From assembly GCF_030369675.1 (NCBI RefSeq), contig NZ_CP128477.1, forward strand, positions 1,240,001-1,304,000: a stretch of 64,000 nucleotides of DNA, written 5' to 3'. Below, piece by piece: positions 9,892 to 16,545 of the stretch (within the stretch, counting starts at the first letter, position 1; every line of letters starts with the position of its first letter). Made by a program: the position numbers and the translations under genes. Below the pieces are notes generated by a model. It was not told where the DNA came from and did not search any database. It worked only from the letters and a program-made list of their open reading frames with translations. This DNA is from Peteryoungia algae. Lineage in GTDB: Bacteria > Pseudomonadota > Alphaproteobacteria > Rhizobiales > Rhizobiaceae.

Positions 9892-9907
9892 CGAACCAAT
9901 CAGTTCG
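9892..9907. promoter_or_regulatory. Inverted repeat CGAAC-N6-GTTCG, distal copy
   Basis: CGAAC (9892-9896) and GTTCG (9903-9907) separated by six bases (CAATCA). The same architecture recurs 71 bases downstream, nearer the first small gene. Probable operator for an unknown dimeric regulator. Confidence 0.5.
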
Positions 9908-9960
9908 ATTGTGCGCAATGGGGTATTGTAATCCGCAGCCGTCTGCGCCAAATCTACATC

Positions 9961-9980
9961 ATCGAACCGCACAGTTCGAT
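9961..9980. promoter_or_regulatory. Inverted repeat ATCGAAC-N6-GTTCGAT, proximal copy
   Basis: Perfect 7-bp arms (9961-9967 and 9974-9980) around CGCACA. It includes the same CGAAC-N6-GTTCG core as the distal copy. It is not the alphaproteobacterial LexA box, which is a direct repeat GTTC-N7-GTTC. Confidence 0.55.
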
Positions 9981-10008
9981 TGAACAAGGTTCTCAAGGCA
10001 CAACGACA

Positions 10009-10248
10009 ATGAAGTTCATCGCAGCAGCACTCCTCACAACCCTCGCAGGCACATCGGCCGCCTTCGCGGTAGAGCCAATCCCGGGCTCCATCACCTATGG
10101 CGGTGCGCAGCCGAGGCTCGAACAGGCCCCGACCGGTTCGAACTTCTTTCATACCTTCTACACCGGTGGATCCGAGGTCCGCGAGATCTACCAGGTGAAT
10201 GCAGACAGGACCGTATCGATCGTTTCCCGTTCCATGTCGAACGACTGA
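10009..10248 (+). CDS. Small exported protein, diverged member of the tandem family
   Basis: 79 residues, family not recognised. The first ~20 residues are a classical signal peptide (basic start, hydrophobic core, cleavage after AFA). The mature part follows the template of the four copies downstream: PIPGSITY, LExAPxGSxFFHTF, VREIYxVNADxxVxxVxRxxSN. It has no cysteine, no membrane helix and no lipobox, so it is presumably a soluble periplasmic or secreted protein. AAGG stands about 10 bases before the ATG. It leads the array and may share its transcript. Function unknown. Confidence 0.75.
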   Translation: MKFIAAALLTTLAGTSAAFAVEPIPGSITYGGAQPRLEQAPTGSNFFHTFYTGGSEVREIYQVNADRTVSIVSRSMSND

Positions 10249-10350
10249 CGCAAGAGACGATTCTAAATCCCGGGTGAAACTCTACCCAGACATACAATCA
10301 TGAGCTGAACACGCAGCGTGTCACTCAATTCAAGATAAGGAACTCCGACC

Positions 10351-10599
10351 ATGAAGACCATCATCTCCGCCGCCCTGATCTCCCTCGCAGCCGGTTCGGC
10401 CGCTTTCGCCTCCGTCCAGCCGATCCCGGGTTCGATCACCTATGACAACGCCACTGTTCAGCTGGAAAAGGCACCTGTTGGGTCGACCTTCTTCCACACG
10501 TTCGCAAACGGTGACGGCCGCGACGTTCGCGAGATCTACAAGGTCAATGCCGACAAGTCGGTGACCCTCGTCAACCGCACGGTTTCCAACGCCTCGTAA
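10351..10599 (+). CDS. Small exported protein, tandem copy 1
   Basis: 82 residues, not a family I can name. A 20-residue signal peptide ending in AFA precedes a 62-residue mature domain containing PIPGSITYDNATVQLEKAP, FFHTF, VREIYKVNADKSV and a C-terminal SNAS. The protein is identical to copies 2-4 while the DNA differs from them at a few third positions (for example ATC/ATT, GGT/GGC, GCT/GCC in the signal peptide). Its upstream region with AAGGAA 8 bases before the ATG is unlike that of copies 2-4, so the array grew downstream of this copy. Probably periplasmic. Confidence 0.85.
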   Translation: MKTIISAALISLAAGSAAFASVQPIPGSITYDNATVQLEKAPVGSTFFHTFANGDGRDVREIYKVNADKSVTLVNRTVSNAS

Positions 10600-10630
10600 T
10601 CCGCGCCTCCCAAGACGCAATAGACCCTTC

Positions 10631-10680
10631 GGCGGCCGGCTCGGTTCCCCTCTCCCCCTCCCCTCAACCGGGTCGCCGCC
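10631..10680 (+). repeat. CU-rich stem-loop, spacer 1-2
   Basis: GGCGGC (10631-10636) pairs with GCCGCC (10675-10680) and CGGTT (10642-10646) with AACCG (10666-10670), leaving the 19-base loop CCCCTCTCCCCCTCCCCTC. The loop contains CCTCC, complementary to Shine-Dalgarno sequences. Confidence 0.6.
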
Positions 10681-10707
10681 AACCCAAACGCACAAAGGAA
10701 TATCACC

Positions 10708-10956
10708 ATGAAGACCATCATTTCCGCCGCCCTGATCTCCCTCGCAGCCGGCTCGGCCGCCTTCGCCTCCGTCCAGCCGATCCCGGGTTCGATCACCTAT
10801 GACAACGCCACTGTTCAGCTGGAAAAGGCACCTGTTGGGTCGACCTTCTTCCACACATTTGCAAACGGTGACGGCCGCGACGTTCGCGAGATCTACAAGG
10901 TCAATGCCGACAAGTCGGTGACCCTCGTCAACCGCACGGTTTCCAACGCCTCGTAA
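10708..10956 (+). CDS. Small exported protein, tandem copy 2
   Basis: 82 residues, identical in protein sequence to copies 1, 3 and 4; its coding DNA appears identical to copy 3. The ribosome binding site AAGGAA is 7 bases before the ATG in a spacer shared by copies 2-4. Signal peptide, then a cysteine-free mature domain. An upstream CU-rich hairpin separates it from copy 1. Function unknown. Confidence 0.85.
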   Translation: MKTIISAALISLAAGSAAFASVQPIPGSITYDNATVQLEKAPVGSTFFHTFANGDGRDVREIYKVNADKSVTLVNRTVSNAS

Positions 10957-10987
10957 TCCGCGCCTCCCAAGACGCAATAGACCCTTC

Positions 10988-11034
10988 GGCGGCCGGCTCG
11001 GTTCCCTCCCCCTCCCCTCAACCGGGTCGCCGCC
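10988..11034 (+). repeat. CU-rich stem-loop, spacer 2-3
   Basis: Same nested stem as spacer 1-2 (GGCGGC/GCCGCC and CGGTT/AACCG) with a loop three bases shorter, CCCTCCCCCTCCCCTC. The stems are preserved while the loop length varies. Confidence 0.6.
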
Positions 11035-11061
11035 AACCCAAACGCACAAAGGAATATCACC

Positions 11062-11310
11062 ATGAAGACCATCATTTCCGCCGCCCTGATCTCCCTCGCA
11101 GCCGGCTCGGCCGCCTTCGCCTCCGTCCAGCCGATCCCGGGTTCGATCACCTATGACAACGCCACTGTTCAGCTGGAAAAGGCACCTGTTGGGTCGACCT
11201 TCTTCCACACATTTGCAAACGGTGACGGCCGCGACGTTCGCGAGATCTACAAGGTCAATGCCGACAAGTCGGTGACCCTCGTCAACCGCACGGTTTCCAA
11301 CGCCTCGTAA
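11062..11310 (+). CDS. Small exported protein, tandem copy 3
   Basis: 82 residues, same protein as the other three copies, and coding DNA apparently identical to copy 2. The preceding spacer is three bases shorter than the other two owing to a length change in the C/T tract. Same signal peptide and ribosome binding site as copy 2. Function unknown. Confidence 0.85.
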   Translation: MKTIISAALISLAAGSAAFASVQPIPGSITYDNATVQLEKAPVGSTFFHTFANGDGRDVREIYKVNADKSVTLVNRTVSNAS

Positions 11311-11341
11311 TCCGCGCCTCCCAAGACGCAATAGACCCTTC

Positions 11342-11391
11342 GGCGGCCGGCTCGGTTCCCCTCTCCCCCTCCCCTCAACCGGGTCGCCGCC
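11342..11391 (+). repeat. CU-rich stem-loop, spacer 3-4
   Basis: Third copy of the nested hairpin, with the 19-base loop of spacer 1-2. It ends about 27 bases before the ATG of copy 4. Confidence 0.6.
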
Positions 11392-11418
11392 AACCCAAAC
11401 GCACAAAGGAATATCACC

Positions 11419-11667
11419 ATGAAGACCATCATTTCCGCCGCCCTGATCTCCCTCGCAGCCGGCTCGGCCGCCTTCGCCTCCGTCCAGCCGATCCCGGGTT
11501 CGATCACCTATGACAACGCCACTGTTCAGCTGGAAAAGGCACCTGTTGGTTCGACCTTCTTCCACACGTTTGCAAACGGTGACGGCCGCGATGTTCGCGA
11601 GATCTACAAGGTCAATGCCGACAAGTCGGTGACCCTCGTCAACCGCACGGTTTCCAACGCTTCCTGA
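11419..11667 (+). CDS. Small exported protein, tandem copy 4 (last)
   Basis: 82 residues, same protein as copies 1-3, with a few synonymous differences (GGG to GGT, GAC to GAT, final AGC-type codons changed, stop TGA instead of TAA). After this copy the repeat unit breaks off and a UUCG-capped terminator follows, so it is the distal end of the transcription unit. Function unknown. Confidence 0.85.
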   Translation: MKTIISAALISLAAGSAAFASVQPIPGSITYDNATVQLEKAPVGSTFFHTFANGDGRDVREIYKVNADKSVTLVNRTVSNAS

Positions 11668-11686
11668 TCCAAGGGTGCGTGGTGGG

Positions 11687-11716
11687 CCTCGGGGCTTCGG
11701 CCCCGGGGACTTTTTT
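11687..11716 (+). terminator. Rho-independent terminator after the small-protein array
   Basis: CCTCGGGGC pairs with GCCCCGGGG (one G-U) across a TTCG tetraloop, then AC and six T. It is the only strong terminator seen between 10 and 11.7 kb on the plus strand, so the array probably ends here as one transcript. Confidence 0.9.
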
Positions 11717-11734
11717 CGTGCTCTGCAGGATGGG

Positions 11735-12217
11735 TCACCGAGCGTAGTCGACGGGGACAGCCAGCCCCTGCTTGAGCGTCTCCATGGAGATTGACGCCGA
11801 GACGTCGAACAGCTCCACCCGCTTGACCAGACGTCGGTAGACGACGTCGTAATGCTCGACCCGCGGCAGCACGACCTTCAAGATATAGTCGTAGTGTCCG
11901 GTCAGCCGATGCGCCTCGACGATCTCCGGAATATCGCTCACCGCGCGGCGAAACTCCTCGATCCAGTCATCGGCATGATGTGCGGTTTTCACCAGCGCAT
12001 ATACGGTGGTCGGCACGCCCGCCTTGTCGCGATCCAGAACCACGATCCGGCGTGCGATATAGCCACTCTCCTCCAGCTTCTGGATTCGCCGCGAACAGGC
12101 GGAGACCGACAGTGAAACCATGTCGGCAATATCGCTGACGCCCACACTCGCATCCCGCTGGAGAATATCGAGAATCTTCCTGTCTCTATCGTCGATCACG
12201 CTGACAAATCCCACCAT
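11735..12217 (-). CDS. Lrp/AsnC family transcriptional regulator
   Basis: About 160 residues. The N-terminal winged HTH (DRKILDILQRDASVGVSDIADMVSLSVSACSRRIQKLEESGYI) is followed by a RAM/AsnC ligand-binding domain with EAHRLTGHYDYILKV. The ATG at 12217 is preferred; a GTG at 12226 is in frame. It is divergent from the racemase gene and most likely controls it, as Lrp-type regulators often act on an adjacent amino-acid gene; the ligand is then probably an amino acid. Only about 145 bases separate the two starts. Confidence 0.9.
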   Translation of the reverse strand: MVGFVSVIDDRDRKILDILQRDASVGVSDIADMVSLSVSACSRRIQKLEESGYIARRIVVLDRDKAGVPTTVYALVKTAHHADDWIEEFRRAVSDIPEIVEAHRLTGHYDYILKVVLPRVEHYDVVYRRLVKRVELFDVSASISMETLKQGLAVPVDYAR

Positions 12218-12363
12218 TTGATACACTCGCGCAAAAATTCAGCGCAAAGCAACTGTATCGCCGGATCCACACAGCGGCAAGACGGCATCACTCCCATCAA
12301 ATTGCAAACATCGCGCGTCCGACCCAGAGCATCATCGGCCATCAAGTTCGAGGAGACGATGTG

Positions 12364-13077
12364 ATGCAGATGATTGGCCTGATCGGTGGAATGAGTTTCG
12401 AAAGTTCGGCGGTTTACTATCGCCTGGTAAACGAAGCCGTGCGGGCGCGGCTGGGCGGCCTGTCCTCCGCGGAAGTCATTCTTCATTCCGTGAATTTCGA
12501 GGAGATCGTCACCCTGCAAAAGGCCGGCAAGTGGGACGCAGCCGCCGATCGCCTTGCCCGTGCGGCCGAGGGCCTGGAACGCGCAGGGGCTGATTGCGTG
12601 CTGATCTGCACCAACACGATGCATCTCGTCGCCGAACCCGTCGCGTCCCGCATCTCCGTCCCGCTGATCAACATCATCGATGAAACTGCAAGCGTATTGG
12701 CGCAGCGCGGCGCCAGCCGCCCGCTCCTGCTTGCCACCCGGTACACGATGGAACACGGCTTTTACGCCGATCGCATGCGCCGCCATGGCATCGAGGTCAT
12801 GGTGCCCGACGCAGATGGCCGTACAACGACCCACGACATCATCTTCAGCGAACTCTGCGCCGGCGAAGTTCGCCCGCAGTCTCGCGAGAAGCTGATCGCC
12901 ATCGTCGAAAAGGCCAAGGCCGACGGCGCGGACAGTGTCATCCTCGGCTGCACCGAAATCTGCCTCATCCTTGATCCTGAAAACCTGCCACTGCCGGGCT
13001 TCGATTCGACAACGATCCATGCAGATGCAGCGGTCGCGTTTGCGCTGGCTGACCCGTCGAGCACCCTCGCCGCCTGA
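12364..13077 (+). CDS. Aspartate/glutamate racemase family protein
   Basis: About 237 residues. Cofactor-independent racemase fold with GLIGGMSFESSAVYYRLVNEAV at the N terminus and both catalytic cysteines, in CTNTMH and GCTEI. Substrate, probably aspartate or a related amino acid, is not certain. GAGGAGAC precedes the ATG at 12364 by about 7 bases; a GTG at 12361 is equally in frame. Divergent from an Lrp-type regulator. It ends 18 bases from the convergent pdxJ. Confidence 0.88.
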   Translation: MQMIGLIGGMSFESSAVYYRLVNEAVRARLGGLSSAEVILHSVNFEEIVTLQKAGKWDAAADRLARAAEGLERAGADCVLICTNTMHLVAEPVASRISVPLINIIDETASVLAQRGASRPLLLATRYTMEHGFYADRMRRHGIEVMVPDADGRTTTHDIIFSELCAGEVRPQSREKLIAIVEKAKADGADSVILGCTEICLILDPENLPLPGFDSTTIHADAAVAFALADPSSTLAA

Positions 13078-13095
13078 CGTCGCGCCCGGTCGAAA

Positions 13096-13848
13096 TCAGA
13101 TCGATTGGCCGCAGGCCCGGCAGAAGCGGCGAACCGTCTCTGCCATGCCGTGTTCCAGTGCATCCGCCGTCAGGCCGTGGCCGATAGAGACTTCCGCCAG
13201 ATGCGGGATCCGCCGGGCAAGCATCGGCAGGTTCGCGACCGTGAGGTCATGGCCGGCGTTGACGGCAAGTCCCTCGGCCTTCGCCGCATCGGCGGTCAGG
13301 CCGAGCAATTCGACCTGGCGGGTGGCCTCCTCCGGATTGTCGTGGCAGCCGCCATAAGGCCCGGTGTAAAGCTCGACGCGTTCCGCGCCAGTCGCCCGCG
13401 CCAGCGCCATCGACTCGGCCATCCCGTCGCCATCGACGAACAGCGAAACCCGCATTCCCTTCGACCGCAAACGAGCAACCACGCCCCTGAGAAATTCCTG
13501 GTGCTTGACCAGGTCCCAGCCATGGTCGGACGTCGCCTGCGCCGGATCATCGGGAACGAGGGTCACCTGTTCCGGCTCGATTGCCTCGCAGAGTGCCAGG
13601 AAATCCTCGGTCGGATAACCCTCGATATTGAATTCCGCCTTGGGGAATTCATCGTCGATCAGGGAGCGCAGAACCGGCAGGTCGCTGAACCGGATATGCC
13701 TCTGGTCGGGTCGCGGATGCACGGTCAATCCGCTGGCACCCGCCCTCAGCGCAATCCGGCCGAGAACGGCGACATCCGGCCATGGCAGGTCACGGCGGTT
13801 GCGCAGCATGGCGATGGCATTGAGATTGACGGAGAGCTTCGCAGGCAT
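13096..13848 (-). CDS. pdxJ: Pyridoxine 5'-phosphate synthase
   Basis: Last step of DXP-dependent vitamin B6 synthesis: condenses aminoacetone phosphate-type intermediate with deoxyxylulose 5-phosphate to pyridoxine phosphate in the cytoplasm. About 250 residues, TIM barrel. [53 protein letters not shown] and ELYTGPYG match the family. The ATG at 13848 begins directly before KLSVN; another ATG at 13875 would add nine residues. Convergent with the racemase gene. Confidence 0.95.
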   Translation of the reverse strand: MPAKLSVNLNAIAMLRNRRDLPWPDVAVLGRIALRAGASGLTVHPRPDQRHIRFSDLPVLRSLIDDEFPKAEFNIEGYPTEDFLALCEAIEPEQVTLVPDDPAQATSDHGWDLVKHQEFLRGVVARLRSKGMRVSLFVDGDGMAESMALARATGAERVELYTGPYGGCHDNPEEATRQVELLGLTADAAKAEGLAVNAGHDLTVANLPMLARRIPHLAEVSIGHGLTADALEHGMAETVRRFCRACGQSI

Positions 13849-14097
13849 GATCACGGTTCCGGAGCCAAGGTTCATAGGCCCGCATCTTTAGGACATCACA
13901 AGGCGGAAAACCAACGAGAATCGCAAATCATCCGATCTCCGCAATTGATGGATCCAAAACGGAAAAACCCCGGATTTTTAAGGTATTGACCCAAACGTGC
14001 TTTGCATTAGTCAGGTGGGCGATTGTGACGGATCGCACAAATGGCTGCCGGCGCCCCTGCCGCAGCCTGGCGATCGCCTGGACAAGGTGGAGCGACG

Positions 14098-15042
14098 ATG
14101 CCAACCGATGCAAGGATCGACAGCCGTCAGGTGGCAGAGGCATTGGGCAGCGTCCTGTCCAGCCGCACCTTCGCGCGCTCCGAGCGTCTGAGGTCCTTCC
14201 TGAAGTTCGTGGTTGAAATGGAGCAGCTGGGTCTGGCCCATCAGCTGAAAGGCTATACGATCGGCATCGACGTCTTCAGCCGCGACGAAGGTTTCGATCC
14301 GGGCACCGATCCATTGGTCCGCGTTCAGGCTGGCAAGCTGCGACGCCTGCTCAATCAGTTCTACGCGGAAGAAGGGCGCGAAGAAGCGCTGCGCATTCGT
14401 ATTCCGCTCGGAGGTTACGTACCGACCTACGAACTGGCAGCGACGGCCCAATCGATCGGGATTGAAGACGACCGCGCGACCGATGCCTCCCGCTGGCGCG
14501 GCCTGCCCCGTCTGTATCTGGCGCCGCTCCGGCCCAGGGATGGCACGAGCCGGATCTTTGTCAATGCTCTTCGGATCTGGACAGGCCGCCTCTGGGCGGT
14601 CGCGATCGCCGGATGGGATGCGGAACTTCACGAACGCAATGATCAGGACCGCTCCTTGCATTTCATTCTGCAGGTGCGGGACGAGGGCGCCTCTGGGCTG
14701 TCACTCAGCCTGCGACACCGGCAGTCCGGCAGCGAAGTCCTTGCGACGGGCCGAACACTGGATGCCCCGGGCGATATTCTGGATGTCGCGAGACTGGCAA
14801 ACCAGTTCGTTGCCGCCAACCTGACGATCCCCGGCCCCATCTACCAGTTTTGCCACGCAAGCGATCTGTCGACGCGCGAAATGAAGTGCCTCGACGCCAC
14901 CTACCGCTACGCACTCGAAGGCACACCCGATGCCTATATCGCGGCTCGGCGGCATCAGCAGCAATGTTCCGACCTCGGCGACGATACGGACATCTTTGCG
15001 GAAATTCCAAGGCTGATCGCCCTTGCCAATCAGCACGCCTGA
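14098..15042 (+). CDS. Orphan protein with N-terminal winged-helix-like domain of the CyaB/TolB-type regulators
   Basis: About 314 residues, no named family for the whole protein. Residues ~20-110 carry the pattern FxxSERLRSFLKFVVE, LKGYTIGIDVFSRDEGFDPGTDPLVRVQAGKLRRLL, IPLGGYVP. This is known from the N-terminal presumed DNA-binding domain of alphaproteobacterial adenylate-cyclase-like and TPR regulators. Here the usual cyclase or TPR output is missing; the C-terminal ~200 residues are unfamiliar and soluble. GGTGGAG precedes the ATG at 14098. Divergent from pdxJ. It may regulate transcription; that is inference. Confidence 0.65.
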   Translation: MPTDARIDSRQVAEALGSVLSSRTFARSERLRSFLKFVVEMEQLGLAHQLKGYTIGIDVFSRDEGFDPGTDPLVRVQAGKLRRLLNQFYAEEGREEALRIRIPLGGYVPTYELAATAQSIGIEDDRATDASRWRGLPRLYLAPLRPRDGTSRIFVNALRIWTGRLWAVAIAGWDAELHERNDQDRSLHFILQVRDEGASGLSLSLRHRQSGSEVLATGRTLDAPGDILDVARLANQFVAANLTIPGPIYQFCHASDLSTREMKCLDATYRYALEGTPDAYIAARRHQQQCSDLGDDTDIFAEIPRLIALANQHA

Positions 15043-15220
15043 GGGTCCGTACACGCGGTTCACGCGTCGTGACGCACCCGAATATAAATTCATTTTATTG
15101 CTTTCGAATATGCTTTAGCTCTTACCTAGGCGAGTGACTCGCGGAGGGAGAAACGGGCAAAACACATCCGAGCGGAACAAAGGAAAGAGCAGGCGCTTCG
15201 ACACAAAACATGGGGGATAC

Positions 15221-15910
15221 ATGTCGAACGGACCACACAATCTGCGCAGCATCGCAATACAGCCCGGCACGACAGGACAAGAGATCATTCTCCCGGATAT
15301 TGCGACTGCGCGCGAACTTCCCAAGGGGCCGGTGGCGATCGCCGACATGGCGGAATTCTTCGGCGTTACGCACCGAACCCTGCATTTTTACGAAGAGAAG
15401 GATCTGATCCGGGCGAGCCGGCTGGGCCTCATGCGGGTCTACAGCGAGCGCGACGTGTCGCGCATGGTGCTGATCAATGCCTGCCGAGAGGTCGGCATGC
15501 CGATCTCGCTGATCCAGGACTTGTTCGAGACCCTGGCGACGGCGACCTCGAAGACCGAAGCCAACCTGTTTTTCGAAGAGGCCATGCTGGTCCGCCAGCG
15601 CGAGCTTGCGGCGAACCTGTCGACGCTGCACCGACAGCTGCGGAAAATCAGCATGCTGCTCACCCCGGAAGAAGAAAGCGGCGTCACCTTAACCCATGTC
15701 AACCGGCACCGGCCCGAACTCGATGAGATCGAACATCGCTGCCTGCAGCTGATGGCGGAGGGTTACTCGCAGATCCGGATTTCACGCACCCTCGAACTCA
15801 GGCCAGACGAAACAGAGGCGATCGAACGTCGCGTGGCCGAAAAGCTCGGAGCCCGCAACAGGTTTCAGGCGGTCGCGAAAGCGGTGCTGATCGGTATTGT
15901 TGCCAATTGA
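15221..15910 (+). CDS. MerR-type regulator fused to a LuxR-type C-terminal helix-turn-helix
   Basis: About 229 residues. Residues ~38-105 are a MerR DNA-binding domain (VAIADMAEFFGVTHRTLHFYEEKDLI ... YSERDVSRMVLI), followed by a helical segment rich in Leu/Arg/Glu that would dimerise. Residues ~165-228 match the LuxR/GerE HTH pattern (EHRCLQLMAEGYSQIRIS, AEKLGARNRFQAVAKAVLIGI). Two DNA-binding modules in one chain is unusual for a MerR protein, whose C terminus normally senses a ligand. GGGGGA stands 4 bases before the ATG. No cysteine-rich metal site. Confidence 0.8.
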   Translation: MSNGPHNLRSIAIQPGTTGQEIILPDIATARELPKGPVAIADMAEFFGVTHRTLHFYEEKDLIRASRLGLMRVYSERDVSRMVLINACREVGMPISLIQDLFETLATATSKTEANLFFEEAMLVRQRELAANLSTLHRQLRKISMLLTPEEESGVTLTHVNRHRPELDEIEHRCLQLMAEGYSQIRISRTLELRPDETEAIERRVAEKLGARNRFQAVAKAVLIGIVAN

Positions 15911-16020
15911 CGCCAGACCGAGGGCAGAATTGGCAAATGCAAAACATGGAGGAGATGTAACGAGACCTCCGCCGGACCCGAGCTTATGAGGACAGCGTTC
16001 CACAAGCATGGGTTTCCGCA

Positions 16021-16530
16021 ATGTCCTCACTCCTCTCCCGATATGCCACGCCTCTGACAACCGGCCTTTTCCTGGTCTCTCTCGTCTCAGGCATCGCCCT
16101 GTTTTTCCATCTCGGCACAGCCGCCTTTCATGGCATGCATGAATGGTTGAGCATGGTGCTGGTCGCGCCGTTCCTGCTGCATGTCTGGAAGAACTGGCGT
16201 CCGTTCCTTGCCTATTTCAAGCGTTTGCCGATGGCGCTGGCGCTGGGCCTCAGCCTCGCCGCAGGCCTTGCCTTTGCGTGGCCGTCCCTGACCGGCAATG
16301 CCGGTGCAAGCGCAAACCCGACTGTGGCCATGGTCAGCATCATCGCTGCCGGCACACCGACCGAGGTGGCGCCGCTCCTCGAAAAGACCGATGCCGAAGT
16401 CGTCGCAGCCTTGAAAGAAGGTGGCTTCACCGCTGCCGATGCGGCAACACCTCTCTCCGAGATTGCCACGGCCTCCGGCCAGAACACGATGGCGCTGATG
16501 GCGACACTGGCCGCAATGAAGGCGAAATGA
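16021..16530 (+). CDS. DUF4405-type membrane protein
   Basis: 169 residues. Three hydrophobic helices in the first ~90 residues carry histidines (FHGMHEWLSM, LLHVWKNW) that could ligate haem as in small cytochrome-b-like DUF4405 proteins. A soluble ~80-residue tail rich in Ala/Thr follows (STIIAAGTPTEVAP-like region, then repeated EV/AA helical segments). Presumed inner-membrane redox or flavinylation-linked protein; the role is not established here. Convergent with the helicase gene, 15 bases apart. Confidence 0.7.
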   Translation: MSSLLSRYATPLTTGLFLVSLVSGIALFFHLGTAAFHGMHEWLSMVLVAPFLLHVWKNWRPFLAYFKRLPMALALGLSLAAGLAFAWPSLTGNAGASANPTVAMVSIIAAGTPTEVAPLLEKTDAEVVAALKEGGFTAADAATPLSEIATASGQNTMALMATLAAMKAK

Positions 16531-16545
16531 TCGGAACAGGCGCGC

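Larger units (their letters stand above)
9600..10008. other. Intergenic region between tetR and the small-protein array
   Basis: About 400 bases without a supportable gene. It is noticeably AT-richer around 9775-9860 and contains two copies of an inverted repeat CGAAC-N6-GTTCG (separate entries), the second about 30 bases before the first small-protein ATG. It probably holds the promoter and control sites of the array. Confidence 0.6.
10351..11667 (+). repeat. Four-copy tandem gene array, unit about 354-357 bp
   Basis: Start codons are spaced 357, 354 and 357 bases apart. Coding parts and spacers are nearly identical, including the stop-proximal TCCGCGCCTCCCAAGACGC segment and the C/T-rich hairpin. 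All visible coding differences are synonymous. The pattern indicates recent duplication or continuing gene conversion. Confidence 0.95.

Noticed and set aside
9961..9992. LexA (SOS) box made of GTTC elements
   Set aside because: The GTTC/GAAC elements form an inverted repeat with a six-base centre, and the two GTTC copies are 11 bases apart, not the N7 direct repeat of alphaproteobacterial LexA.
10330..11565. Long minus-strand open frame of 411 codons with repeated peptide
   Set aside because: It is the antisense shadow of the four tandem genes. The plus strand has signal peptides, ribosome binding sites and a terminator, while the minus frame has none of these.
10351..11667. CRISPR or classic satellite repeat
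   Set aside because: The ~355 bp units contain complete genes and ribosome binding sites, with no short repeat-spacer structure.
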